Assembly: GCA_036172665.1 (NCBI GenBank)
Contig: CM069874.1
Location: 52,558,707 to 52,622,706, forward strand
DNA: 64,000 nt
Source: Prosopocoilus inquinatus
Taxonomy: Eukaryota > Arthropoda > Insecta > Coleoptera > Lucanidae
Direction of reading: 5' to 3'
Shown: piece by piece, positions 13,101 to 25,100 of the stretch
How positions within the stretch are numbered: position 1 is the stretch's first letter
Layout of the letters: the number at the start of each line of letters is the position of its first letter
Program-made: the position numbers and the translations under genes
Notes under the pieces: model-generated
What the model was told of the DNA's origin: nothing
Seen by the model: the letters and a program-made list of their open reading frames with translations, nothing else
Databases searched by the model: none

Positions 13101-16100
13101 TATGCTCCTATTGAACTAATGCTAATCTCACATCTGCCCTTTCTTCCACCACTACCAAACAGATACAATAAACAAATAATACCAATAGCCTCTGAAAGGC
13201 TTGTAAAAATCACACGTAAATACTGAACATACGTCGCATACAACCGTACCTACAACACGTAATATAACCTACGGGAGTACAGTAATGACGTTTAGTGACA
13301 GTCCTTCATACACTGGTGTCATCTAGCGGTAAAATTTAAATCACGTAACTAGACACTACTTTTGACTTCCTCGTTTTGTATGGGGAAGACAGGGAAGTGC
13401 GCGTACCAGTGTTCTGTATATCGTGGGCAGGGCGTATCTTTTACCACTATATCCATGGTTACTTAAAACTCACTGCGGCCTTTGACGGAAGGACCTGTCA
13501 GAAATTTCTAAAAATCGAAATGGAGAGGCCATATTTACACGTCAGTGTATGTTAATGAAGCAGGCCATGTTTTTAGCACGGCAAGCTGAATTGATATGTC
13601 ATATACGGTCTGTCCAATTCGCCTAAAAATGTGTTCCAGTAAAGCAAGTCATGGAGTGTGTCAACTAGCGCCTTCTAACACTCATTAATTAAGCGCAGCT
13701 ATGGCTACGACACCGACGCAGATTTAGACATCTTAAATATTAAGATTTCTCATAACCAAAACTTTCAAAATGGCAGTAATTTTGAACTTGCGGGCGCCAC
13801 TTGACATACACTTTTCATTTTTTACAAAAATCGTTTTTAATGCTCTTTAGCCTGGCCTTATACATGCTGTCCAGTTTTCGAGACCAAGCATGGGGATCTC
13901 ACTTATCTTAAGAGATACGAGGTCGGTTAAATTAGGCCAAAGTTGCGTATTTTCATGCTAATTAATAATCTGGAAAGCAATTTAAATTATTCCTTTTCGT
14001 TTTGAAGATATTGAGAAAAAACTAAAATTTTTCATTTTCGTTTTAATATTTTAAATCGAAAACCGATAAAGCTAGACCTTTATAACTTACACATTATTAA
14101 GGTACTTTTTACGTAGAATCTAAATCTGTCATTACATTTACCCGAGCTGTCAAAATTACAGAGATACGACTGTCAACTTTTTTCTTCTTATGGGCTCGAA
14201 AAATAGACAGCCTGTATAACAGCTGGCCGTGATTTTTAGAGTAACCAATTCAGACGAGCGAGCGTGGTGTGCCTTTGCTCGTTTACACTTGAGCCTAGCA
14301 GAAAAAAATTATATGGCGCCACCTGGTGGTGCGATTGTGAGGCTGTTCAAGATGGGTTATCGAGCGGCGCAACAAACTTTGTTTTCTGCTAGACTCAAAT
14401 ACAAACGAGCAAACGCACGCCATGGTCGTTCGTCTGAATTGGTTTACTCTAGAAATACGAGGATTTAAGGAAAGCGACTCTACTGTCTGGACCGGCCCTT
14501 AAATACCGCGAAAGCATAAAACATTAACGATGAAAATGTAACTTACTTGTTGGCGTGCCGGCCCAAGTGCTTCTTGTAGTTGCTCTCTAAGAAAATATCT
14601 CCGTCATATTTCTCGTTTTTACTCCAGTGATTGGGGTCTGTAAGAGCAGCATGCCTTGTATCCCTGGATTTTTTCTTATTCTTATTTCTGATACCTCTAG
14701 GTACTGGGTCCTTGAGTCCTTGATGGTTGCGCATCTTCTGCTCGCCGTTCTCCGATGGAGTTATCAAGTCCCAGATGAAACTCCGAATTTTCTCATCGCC
14801 ACGGTAAAACCGCAAGCAGTACAGAAGCTACAAGAATAAACAATTACAACATTAATTCCGTATGTTTATGTCTCGTATGTTATGTATTTCCGAGTTTAGT
14901 TCGTGGACAGGAGCATAATTAAATGCCACATCTAAGAATCAGGAGAGGTGCTTGCAGATTATTAAAAAAATACTGTGTCAGAAAAATTTATTTAAATCAA
15001 CTAACGAGTCCTTTTAAATTTGTCGCGCAGAGTGCTGTGAATGGTGCTGTCTCGCTGTTTGTGAGTGTACATTGGCAACTTAAATTAGGGTTGCCGGATT
15101 TGTTTCAGCCATATATAGGAATTATTTTTATTATTGTAGGGACGATCGTCCCTTCTTTCTGTTTAAAAGTTGCTTATTAATTCTGTTAAGGAAACTTATT
15201 TATTTAACAAGTATCAATATCAAATATCGGTAGGCAATACTGCACTGAACCAATTGCGAATCAATTAAGAACCATAGTTTAGAACCATTAAAAAAAAAAA
15301 CAGATTTCTACAGCTAGTCACGCGTTAGTTCGACATCCCACGTGTGATGGTGCGCATACACCTCGGCTGGGGATGGGACGATTCGCCGTCGCCGATTCAC
15401 CGTCGCCAATTCGTCGTCGATCCAATTTACCGTCCGCCCAATTCGCCGTCATATGTTACTGCTTTATTTAGCTTGATAAGCTTTAAAACACTTTCTGACC
15501 ATTTTAGATAATATCCAAGTTATACCTACGAATTGAAGAAAATAACTATAATTTCAGTACGTTTCAAGTAAATTAAAATGGACTTTACTATTGTTTTTCT
15601 ATTTCAAGTTAAAATAAATTCCTAATTACAGTGCGACCACCGTAAGACACAAAATTACGAAAAAAATGGTGCTGTACGTACACATAATCATAATTCTATT
15701 TTTTTTTTAATGGAACCCCTTGTTCAATTTATAATTTTAAATGACGAGCTTTCATGAATCAATATTTTGAAAGCGGTCGACTTTTGATGTGTAGTGATTT
15801 TGATTGATATGAAAATCAATATGATTTTGAGCAGAATCTGAAAATATAAAAAAGAAGAATTGGGGGGATTTTACGAACACCCTGAACAATAAGAAATACT
15901 TCCTGGAAGACCAAATTTTTTTATCTGTTTCTTTATCTATGTATCACATTTAATTAATAACAAATTATTTTATTTTCCATTAATTATGTTAACTTTTTTA
16001 TTTTATTTACATATAAATTATCGGTATATTATTATTTGGATATGTACCTGGACTTAAAACTTTAATCGCTGACGGCGAATTTACCGACGGCGAGTTTTCC

Positions 16101-19100
16101 GGCGGTGAATTGTACCTACGACGAATCGGCGACGGTGAATTGGCGACGACAAATCGGCGATGGCGAATTGTCCTAGACTCACCTCGGCTAACTTTTATAC
16201 ACTATACTCTGATCACGCTAAGAACATATAAATCGTTCACGATTGTCTTAAATATGCAGCAGGCCATGATAAATTTTTATTAGTTTGCCTTGTCAATTCA
16301 GTCGTTAATTTAATTAATTTAATTCTGGATTCAATTTGTCAATCCTAATGCAATGTGAGGTCAAAAAACGATGGTAGGATCATATATCTTTTATCTATGG
16401 GTAGGATGTCACTGTTCAAGGTTGGTAGAATTGAACTGTGTATTAAAAGGTTGCCTTGATCCAGAGGGGAGGGTTTGTGTACGTAACTCGTTACGTCACG
16501 TCACGTGATAAATTCCAATGGGCATATTAATGAAATTTTTGCTTTTTATGATCAATAAGATCACAAAATTGATTCAACTGTTAGTGAATTAGATTAAGCT
16601 TTAGGAGACAGATTAAAACTCACTCTATTTACTTTACTGTGACGGATAGAAGTTTCATGTGACGTCACGAGTTACTTTTACGGAGGGGCAGGATTCAAAT
16701 TAATTACACATTTAAATGGGAAGGAGGCAACCTGCTAGATGCAATATCAGTTTTACCAACCTTGCTATTTATGAAAATTTAATTCTGGATTCTCTCCTTT
16801 AAGCCGGCAATACACGTTCCAATAATTTCACGTAAAAATTCATGTAAACATGTGTGTATAAATTCATGAATTGTAATTTGCAATACACGTTTCTATTAGA
16901 TTAATAAAAAATGTTCTGGTAAATAGTAATTTAGAATGATAATGTTGGTGAAAAAGGTAACTCATTAATGCTTCTAACTTCAAGTTATTTTCTTTAAGCA
17001 GCTAGTAATGTTGGATTGGATGTTATCAAGGGATCATCCAAACGGAGAGCACATGATCATCAATGATTAAACTGTCTTGAAGCAAAAATTATTTATAAAC
17101 ATGTACCCACATAAACTAGCAGAAGTCATTATTCATTCATCTGAGTCAACAGCCAACAGCAACAATCAAAGTCACTAGAATTTACTAAAATTTCACGTCA
17201 AAAACCTTGAAAAATAGAACTTGCTCTATGTTGTCAATTTTACATGTATAAATTCATGTAATTCTTTTTTCTCGCTATACACGTTGAAAAATAGGTTTTG
17301 TCATAAATTACATGTAAATTTCATTCAATTTATGATCGTGTATTGCCGGCTTTACACGTATGGCGACCAAATACTTTGCATTTCGTATTAATCATGATTC
17401 ATTCACAATTAAAACATTAGTTTTTCAAAATGCCTACCGCACAGATTACACAACGAAACTTTAAATTCTAATTAATGCAAAGGTCACTTAAATCACGTAA
17501 ACTATGCTCACTAAGGTATGGCTATAGTTTTTTTTTTCCGTTGGAAGTTCTTGAGAATCAAGTTAACTTCTTTTCGATGGAAAAATTTTGAAGTTCCAAG
17601 TTTTTAGTTTATCCAACGTTTCATTTATCTTTTATAAGTCTCGTGTATGATATGTACTAAGTGGATGCTAACAAACTTGTTTTTTTTTTTGATCTGTCAG
17701 TAGCTTTGTTTTGGTTCTAACTTGGAACTGTTCACAAAAGCGTATCATCAGAGCCATAGCTAGAGGGGCGCCAAGGGAGGCTGAGCCTGCCCTGGAAAGT
17801 TTTAAGCCTGGCCTACGATGGCCAAACCTGACATGAATGATACATTCATTTAATATTCACCATCGCAGGATGCTGTGAGAATCTAGCGAGAATTTGGTGG
17901 TCAAGTGTGTAACTAATTTTAGGCAATGTTGCAATAAATTTCTTTGCATCCTTTGCAGTAACATTTTAACTAATACACAGGCAATAATGGTAACCGTGGC
18001 GTCTACATTCACTTTAAAATAGAAAATATGTGAATATAACATTTACATCTGTAAAATTACAATCAACTGTGCAGAATCGCTCACAATTTCTTGTGTGCAA
18101 ATAACAAACAACAAACCTCGGGACTACCCAAGATGCTACACAATTTAGATTGTTTCAAAAATTGTACAATTTCTTGAACAATAAATAGTGTAATGTAAAA
18201 GGGATTTTAGATTCAAACACAGACGTTCCTTTGCAAACGGATTAATTACCAGTCCCCGTAAAATTTCAATCTTGATGGCAATTTCCTTTCCTCTTAGAAT
18301 CTTTCTATTTTTAAGACTCGCTTGGATTGAACAATAGTTATTTACAGGTGAAGTGTGAATCAATAATTCACGTCCGAGGTGTTTGGTTTGCAACAACTAC
18401 GGAATACAGATTCAAACTATTCGAATCATGATTTAAAGTTTTAAGCGAAAGAAAGCAGCGTTTATCGCCAAATTTCTAGCTAGGGCATTGTTGCTAATTT
18501 AATGATTCGCAAGTCATTGCTGGGAATGGTCTTTAATTATATCTACTGAGTAACTTAAACGTGAAAACTAAACAAAATTTGTTTCAAACAACGAGAACTG
18601 CAATTATTTTGAATGTTTTGATTATTATTTCATGCAATAATAATTTATCTTTATTGTGTTTTTCATTTATAAGATACTTTAGAAATTCGTAAGATGCATT
18701 ATAATAAAAACTCACAGAGCCTACCCTGTACAATATAATAAGCCTCCTCTGAACATTTTATTCTGGCTAAGGCTCTGCTCATCATGCTTTTACTGTTTCG
18801 TAAAGCATTGTGTGAAGCCTTAGTTTTTTTTTATCGATATTACCGATATTTGTCGATACTTATTAATATATAAATATACAGGGTGTCCACCGAGTGCCGC
18901 GGTCTTCAGTATACAAGACAGAAAAGAAATTCAAACAAGCTGAGGTTTAACTCAGTCAGCTCTATTTTCTAAAATTATTTTTGGCCATACAGGGCGTTCA
19001 GTAACTGAGAGCTGCGGTACTGATTACCAAGTTTTACTGCGAGTAAAGTACTGATTAATTTTAGTAATTGAAGTATTTTACTCCCAGTACCTTTGAATTA

Positions 19101-22100
19101 ACGTTACTGGTACTTGAATTTTAAGTACCACCCACAAATTTCTGATACTGGGTACTGGCTGGTATATTATCTATAATAAGAAATACTGCATACTTGGTAA
19201 TGTACTTAAAGTTACCTGCAGTACAGTGTGGTCCATTTTTAATGGTTTTACAGGGTTTCTCAGTTATTTATAGGAATAGAAGAAAACCGTTTTCGTGACC
19301 CAATGCTACTTTTTCGAGAAAAACTCAGTGGAGAAAACAAAAGTTAGCTATCTCGATTCGTTCGGGAAATATCGGTCGAAAACGAATTTTTCCGAAAAAT
19401 TATTTTTCACAATATCTCAGTTGTTTGACAAGATATTTCGAAAATTTAAAAGCTATATTATTTAGAAATTAACACTGATTTTACTGACAGTATTATCTTT
19501 TGTAGAAATTGCACCAATTCGGCGAAACAGACTATAACTTTCTAATTTTAAATGGAAACCGCAGTTGGCTATGATACAAGTAAATTGCTTATTTAATGAG
19601 GTTTTCAAAAATGTATAGTTTGATATAATTATTCTGTCAAATAATAAAGATACTTATTATTTTTTATTTTCCGGTAGCTTACAAGCCATCCATGATACCA
19701 AAAACAAAAATATAGTTCAATTGCTTTCCCCAAAAAAATTATTATTAAGTAAAACGGTTAATTTAATTCAATAAATAAATAGCTTCATATATCTATCAGA
19801 GACTGACATAAAATCACAAGAACGTAAAAATAGATTAACTCCATTTGAACATTTCTTTATTAATGTGAATAGTTAAGAGATTTTTAAAAATTTTAAATTG
19901 CATAAGTTAGTCCATTTCTTTAAGAAATAATTGAAATTTCGGATATTTCCTAAGTTTAATAATGCTTTCAAGAACTTTTGTATATTAATAAATGTAATTG
20001 CGGATAGAAGTGAAATAAACATATCTAAGAATTTTTGATAATATAAAATTTAAGATTTAATAATTTCAAATGAACATATAACATATAATTCTTCAAAACT
20101 GCATTAACAGTTAATCCATATTTACATTACTTGTAGTTTTATGAGTTCTCTAATAGCATTAGATATTTTATTATTTATTCTAATAATAGATTTTTGAGGA
20201 AAACAACTGAATTTTCTTTTGTTTTTATTGTCATAGATAGCTTGATAAGTACTGCAAAAAAATGAAAATTAGTATCTTTGTTATTTATAAAAATAATTAT
20301 ATCAAACTTTATATTTTTGAAAACCTCATTAAATAAGCAATTTATTTGTGTCATAGCCAACTACGGTTTCCGTTTAAAATTAGAAAGTTATAGTATGCTT
20401 CGCAGAACTGGCGCAGTTTTTACAAAAGACAATACCGTCAGCGAAATCTACATTAATTTCTGAATAAAATAGTTTTTGAATTTTCGAAATATCTTGTCAA
20501 ACAACTGAGATATTGTGGAAAATAATTTTTCGAAAAAATTCGTTTTCGACCGATATTTCCCGAACGAATAGAGATAGCTAACTTTTGTTTTCTCCACTGA
20601 GTTTTTCTTGAAAATGTAGCATTGGGTCGCGAAAATGGTTTTCTTCTATTCCTATAAATAACTGAAAAACCTGGTAAAACCATCAAAAATGGTCCACTCT
20701 GTACTTCCAGTAACTTGCAGTACAATAAAATACTCCTGACGAAACGATAGCATAACGTTGTGGTTTTCCAATCATATTTCTGTCCGGTTCAAGATTAAAA
20801 AAAAACTGTTTACTTAAATATAAAGACATTAATTAAATCTGATGGACAGTACTACACCATAATAATAAGTAATATTGTTTTAAAAGTAAGTTGTGCATGA
20901 AACGATGGAGATCCAGTCTGAATATTATTACACTAACTTTATGATTTACTTTTCATAAAGTTCTTGCTCATAAGAATTGCAGAAAGATATGAAACAAATA
21001 AAAACACTTTAGAAAACGAGTTAAAAATGTAATTTATTAACTTACTTGACGTCTCGCAATTCCGTTGTTCACTTTTGATAAGGCAAATAATATTTGCGAA
21101 ATGTCAAGTAAGTTAATAAATTACATTTTTAGCTCGTTTTCTAAAGTGGTTTTTATTTGTTTCATATCTTTTTATGATTTACGTTAAAAGCTGCTTTTCT
21201 TATTTAACTGTTTATCTTAACTATTCATCTTCAGGTGAAGTTAAAAACATAATTTAATAAGCAAAACAATTTATTTACTAGGAATTCTACCGGCCTGCAT
21301 CAATTTAATGTCTCTTGGGCTCGACATCAATCAAGTATCGTTTTAACTTATTCTATCCAATTACGTAACAAAATTCACAAATGTACGAAATAAATCAAGC
21401 AAGTAGCGATTTGAATATTATGACTACAATTATTAGCCAAACTGTTAATAAACCTGCTGGTATCAGTACCATAAAATACTGTAAGTACATTAAAGTAATG
21501 CGATTATAAAGTACTGCAAGTACTGTAAAGAGTAGATACTGGTACTGGAATTTCTCTATTTTCAGTAAAATACTCGAAACTCTAAGTACATCCTACAAGT
21601 ACTGGTACTGATACTGAATTTCAAACAAAAACTTCTGGGTACTGGGTACTGAGTACTGCCAGTATTTTGTTGCGGTACTTCCAACAGCTCTGCTGAGAGC
21701 CATACCAAAATTACATTTTTTAAATGGAACACCCAGTATATTTTTACTTTTTTCGAAAGTACGCATAACGAGTAGGTAATAACCAAAAATTTCGGAAGTT
21801 TTATACAAGAGTTTTAAGATATTAATGATAGTTAAAAAAAACTGTTCTAATTTGAGTTCTTATAGTTTGATTATTTATTTACATTTCATCATGTGAATTT
21901 TTGTAGGTAGACAATACAATATCTCATCATCTACAGAAATTTCACAACAGATTCAATCTATTAGTTATTATGTGTACACGGTGTTGAGTTTTGAAAAAGT
22001 TAACTTTTCTCAAAATTTTCAAGTGGAACACCCTGTATGTCTAAACTCTTGTGAAACACTGCCTTAATGAGCTTCCATAAAACGCCAAATGTTTTTGTCT

Positions 22101-25100
22101 AAACTGAAGAAATCGCGAGACAGCAAAGAAATATTTTTTTTTTTCAATATTAATGTTATTTAGCCTTTCCGTCGGGCTTTTCTGTTTCAGTTAGATGATA
22201 AATCAATGAATATGTTTTATTTTGTGTTCAAAGTAATTGAATATGTTCCTATTAAACTAATTCCTATTTTCCTTTACTTTGAAAATATTTAAATAACTTT
22301 ATTAAAATAATTTTAAAAAATAAAATTTAAAATTACGTTGCCGTTTGCTAGAAAATAAGAAAACAGTTGCCATGAATTTTTAATTGACAGAACAATTGTT
22401 TAGATTAGTGAGACACTACTTTTACAGATTTGTACTTCTTTTTGTGTTAACAAAATGGATTTTAATAATAAAAAGTTAAGTGACGTGACACACCTAATAG
22501 GAGAAAGCAACCAAAACTGTCTTTTGACGTCAAGATTACAAGAAGTAAGAAGTATTTACAAGAAGCTGAAAAACAATTTGAATATTTAATATAAACTTTC
22601 TAGATCCAATGGTTCCTTGTCATTCTTAATTCGTTCATTGTTTTCTGTTATTTTCTAATTTAATACATATTATTCTTAATTTGTACATTATTTTGTTATT
22701 TATTAATCAAATTAACTAATATTTGTTAATTTATCAACAAATTAAAACAGAAGGACCGGTCGAAAGGCTAAAAAACGTCAATATTGTAATTTAAAAAATG
22801 AGTAATTGCTGTTTCGCGATATGTTCAGTTTGAACAAAAACATTTGGCGTTTTATAAGAGCTCATTAAGGCAGTGTTTCACAAGAGTTTAGACATACTGG
22901 GTGTTCCATTTGAAAATTTTGAGAAAAATTAACTTCATAACTTAACACCCTGTAGACATTATAACTAATAGATTGAATCTGTTGTGCAATTTCTGTAGAT
23001 GAGACAGGGCCCCCGTAACTATGTGTGCAAAGCGTGCAATGTACGCGGGCGCTGTGCTCAAGGGGCGGCAATTAACCTCTTGACCACTCTACATGTTTTG
23101 TCAATTATTTCGACAAAAAAGTTAATCGGAAACAGTTTCTTGTTTGGTAAAAATAATTCGAAAAAACTATTCAAAAGACTGAACTCTCTTGATAAAGCCG
23201 TCAGCATCACAGCAAAACGTCGATTAAAATAGAACTGTTAATTGCGGCAATTAAAAGTAGAAAAGTTTAATTTTTGTGATTTTGATGTGCTAATTTTTTC
23301 ATAAAAATAATTTTATAAGGTAAAAACATAAATGATGTAAGCTGTTAAGGTTTGGTTAGAAAAAAAAAAACAAATTAAATTTTCCTTTTTTTTTTACTTT
23401 TAAGTTTTTACAAATTTAAATTCGTTTTTGCTTTTGTGATTTTGTTTCTTCTTTTCTAACATTTAATAACAGCGGGCTTCGCAGGGAGGGGAGGGGTCTG
23501 AAGAGCGACAGAGGCCACTTCAACAGGTTTCGGGCCCAAACCTCTCTATACTCTTGTTGCACACTCTGTGGCACCCGCAGATATGTTAAATGTTTTTCTT
23601 TTGTTTCTTTTATTTTTTTTCATAATTTTGATAATTGAATTTGCGTGCCCCAACTCATTCGGGGGCTCGAGGCGGCTAGAAACTTGAAAAAAGTGAAGGA
23701 AAATGTTTAAAAAAAGCGAAGAATGTTTACCAAAAAACTTTAAAAAAATTCCCTAATGTTTAAAGAAGTTTTAATTTTGTTTTTGTTTTTTAATTTTTTT
23801 ATAATTGACTGCTTTTGCATGCCACAACTCATCTGTCAGAGGGCGCCAAAATATGGAGTGGCACGTGGGCGGCTTTTAGCCTCGCGGGGGTCCTGAGATG
23901 AGATATTGTATTGTCTACCTATAAAAATTCACGATGAAATGTAATAAAATAATCAAACTATAAGAGCTCAAAATTGAGCAATTTTTTTAACTATCATTAA
24001 TATCTTAAACACTCTTAAATAAAACTTCGGAAATTTTTGGTTCTTGCTTACTCGTTAAGCGCACTTTCGAAATTTGTAAAAATATACGGGGTGTTTCATT
24101 TAAAAAAAATATAACTTGGTAAGGCTCTCAGTTACTGAACACACCGTATAGCCAAAAATAATTTTAGAAAATAGAGCTGACTGAGTTACACCTCAGCTCG
24201 TTTGAATTTCTTTTCTATCTTGTATAGTTTAGACGGTAGAGAAGGACACCCTGTATATCGATATTTTTAAGTTATCAATATTTTTAGGTTATCGATATCC
24301 GTTGTGTAAAAACTTTCAGTTCATTACGTTAAGGCAATAAAAAGATATTACAGTTTTTAGTTGCATTTTTCTTGTGTTCCTCTAATTTATTGGAGCAGCG
24401 TATAAAAATTTTAAATTTACCGCTCTTTCCTTATTGGTCCTGCGCAATACGAACGCCGACATCAGCGCCATTTACTTTATTCTAAATGTGAATCAACACA
24501 TGCACAAGCACATAATACACTTAAACTATATTTCTTCATTCTTTTAGAGAGAAGTTTTGTTATTTTTACTTAATTTTTGATTTTTTTTTTAATATATGAC
24601 TAATTCAGTTCTCACCTCCAATACACAGCTTGCAACATTACTATAACAGCAAAAGATGATAGTAAAAGGCAAGTTGTTTAATAAACCATATTAAAAGATT
24701 AATTAACCAACAATAAAAAAAAACTGTTCCAGGTAGTGTGTTGATAAAATGAATAAAACTTTAACAACAAATCCCATTAACAATAGGTTAAATTACTGCA
24801 CTACTTAAATAAAGTAAGAATGACTTACAATAACTCGAGCACAATCCTCCACGTCCTGTTCCCTCCATCCTTTCCTCAGCTGTGAATGCAGCAGTATCTC
24901 CTGCCATCTTCCCCAACCGAACGTCAACAAACCCCTTTCGATCATGAAGCATTCCCTCCGGGCCCAACTACCATACACGATATCACCTCTGTCACCTTCC
25001 CTTGGAATGTAGTCGTCTCCTCGGAGCCCCCTCTTCTTGGCCTTAAATTTACTCCTTCGACTTCGGCTCAAACTTAAAGACCCTTCCCCATCCGGATCAG

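Larger units (their letters stand above)
10869..14546 (-). other. kismet intron (3.7 kb)
   Basis: It is bounded by GTAAGT at 14541-14546 and TTTTTTTACAG ending at 10869. It contains the inverted pair 11261-13425 and a palindromic MITE (14232-14456). The GC-richer patch around 12250-12760 shows no recognisable gene or tRNA structure. Confidence 0.9.
19013..21692. mobile_element. hAT-like element, GTACTG-rich, with 8-bp duplication
   Basis: It is flanked by CTGAGAGC at 19005-19012 and 21693-21700, an 8-bp duplication as made by hAT transposases. The reading is confirmed by the uninterrupted opposite arm of the host element. Both subterminal regions are dense in AGTACT / GGTACTG repeats. The right terminus reads CAGAGCTGTTGG on the minus strand; the left start TGCGGTACTG does not mirror it well, so the left end may be trimmed. 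It contains 19224-20701 and 20983-21171. Confidence 0.6.
18879..24253. mobile_element. long-inverted-repeat element (TA target), broken by nested insertions
   Basis: It begins CAGGGTGTCCACCGAG after TA (18877-18878) and ends GAAGGACACCCTG before TA (24254-24255). Arm pieces pair across 5 kb: 18879-19012 with about 24120-24253, 21700-21960 with 23900-24115, and 21960-22110 with 22840-22996. The left arm is split by 19013-21692 and the right arm by 23005-23895. Removing these leaves an element of about 1.8 kb with arms of roughly 600 bp and a short centre (22110-22840). No transposase is recognisable. Confidence 0.75.
14828..24828 (-). other. kismet intron between ATPase exon and 281-nt exon (10 kb)
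   Basis: The donor is GTAAGT at 24823-24828 and the acceptor TTCTTGTAG ends at 14828. The contents are listed separately: a Mutator-like element, a CAAGGTTGG-ended repeat, a Harbinger-type MITE and the 5.4-kb nest 18879-24253. In 17360-18870, 24260-24820 and 14830-15360 I see only AT-rich sequence without coding signal. Confidence 0.9.

Noticed and set aside
15369..16180. CRISPR-like array suggested by repeated GTCGCCAATTC units
   Set aside because: The units are 11-14 bp without unique spacers, sit at the ends of a transposon with 9-bp duplications, and the genome is eukaryotic.
22865..23232. Short frames around [12 protein letters not shown]
   Set aside because: They cross the junction of a hAT element and its host sequence, so they cannot be a conserved gene.
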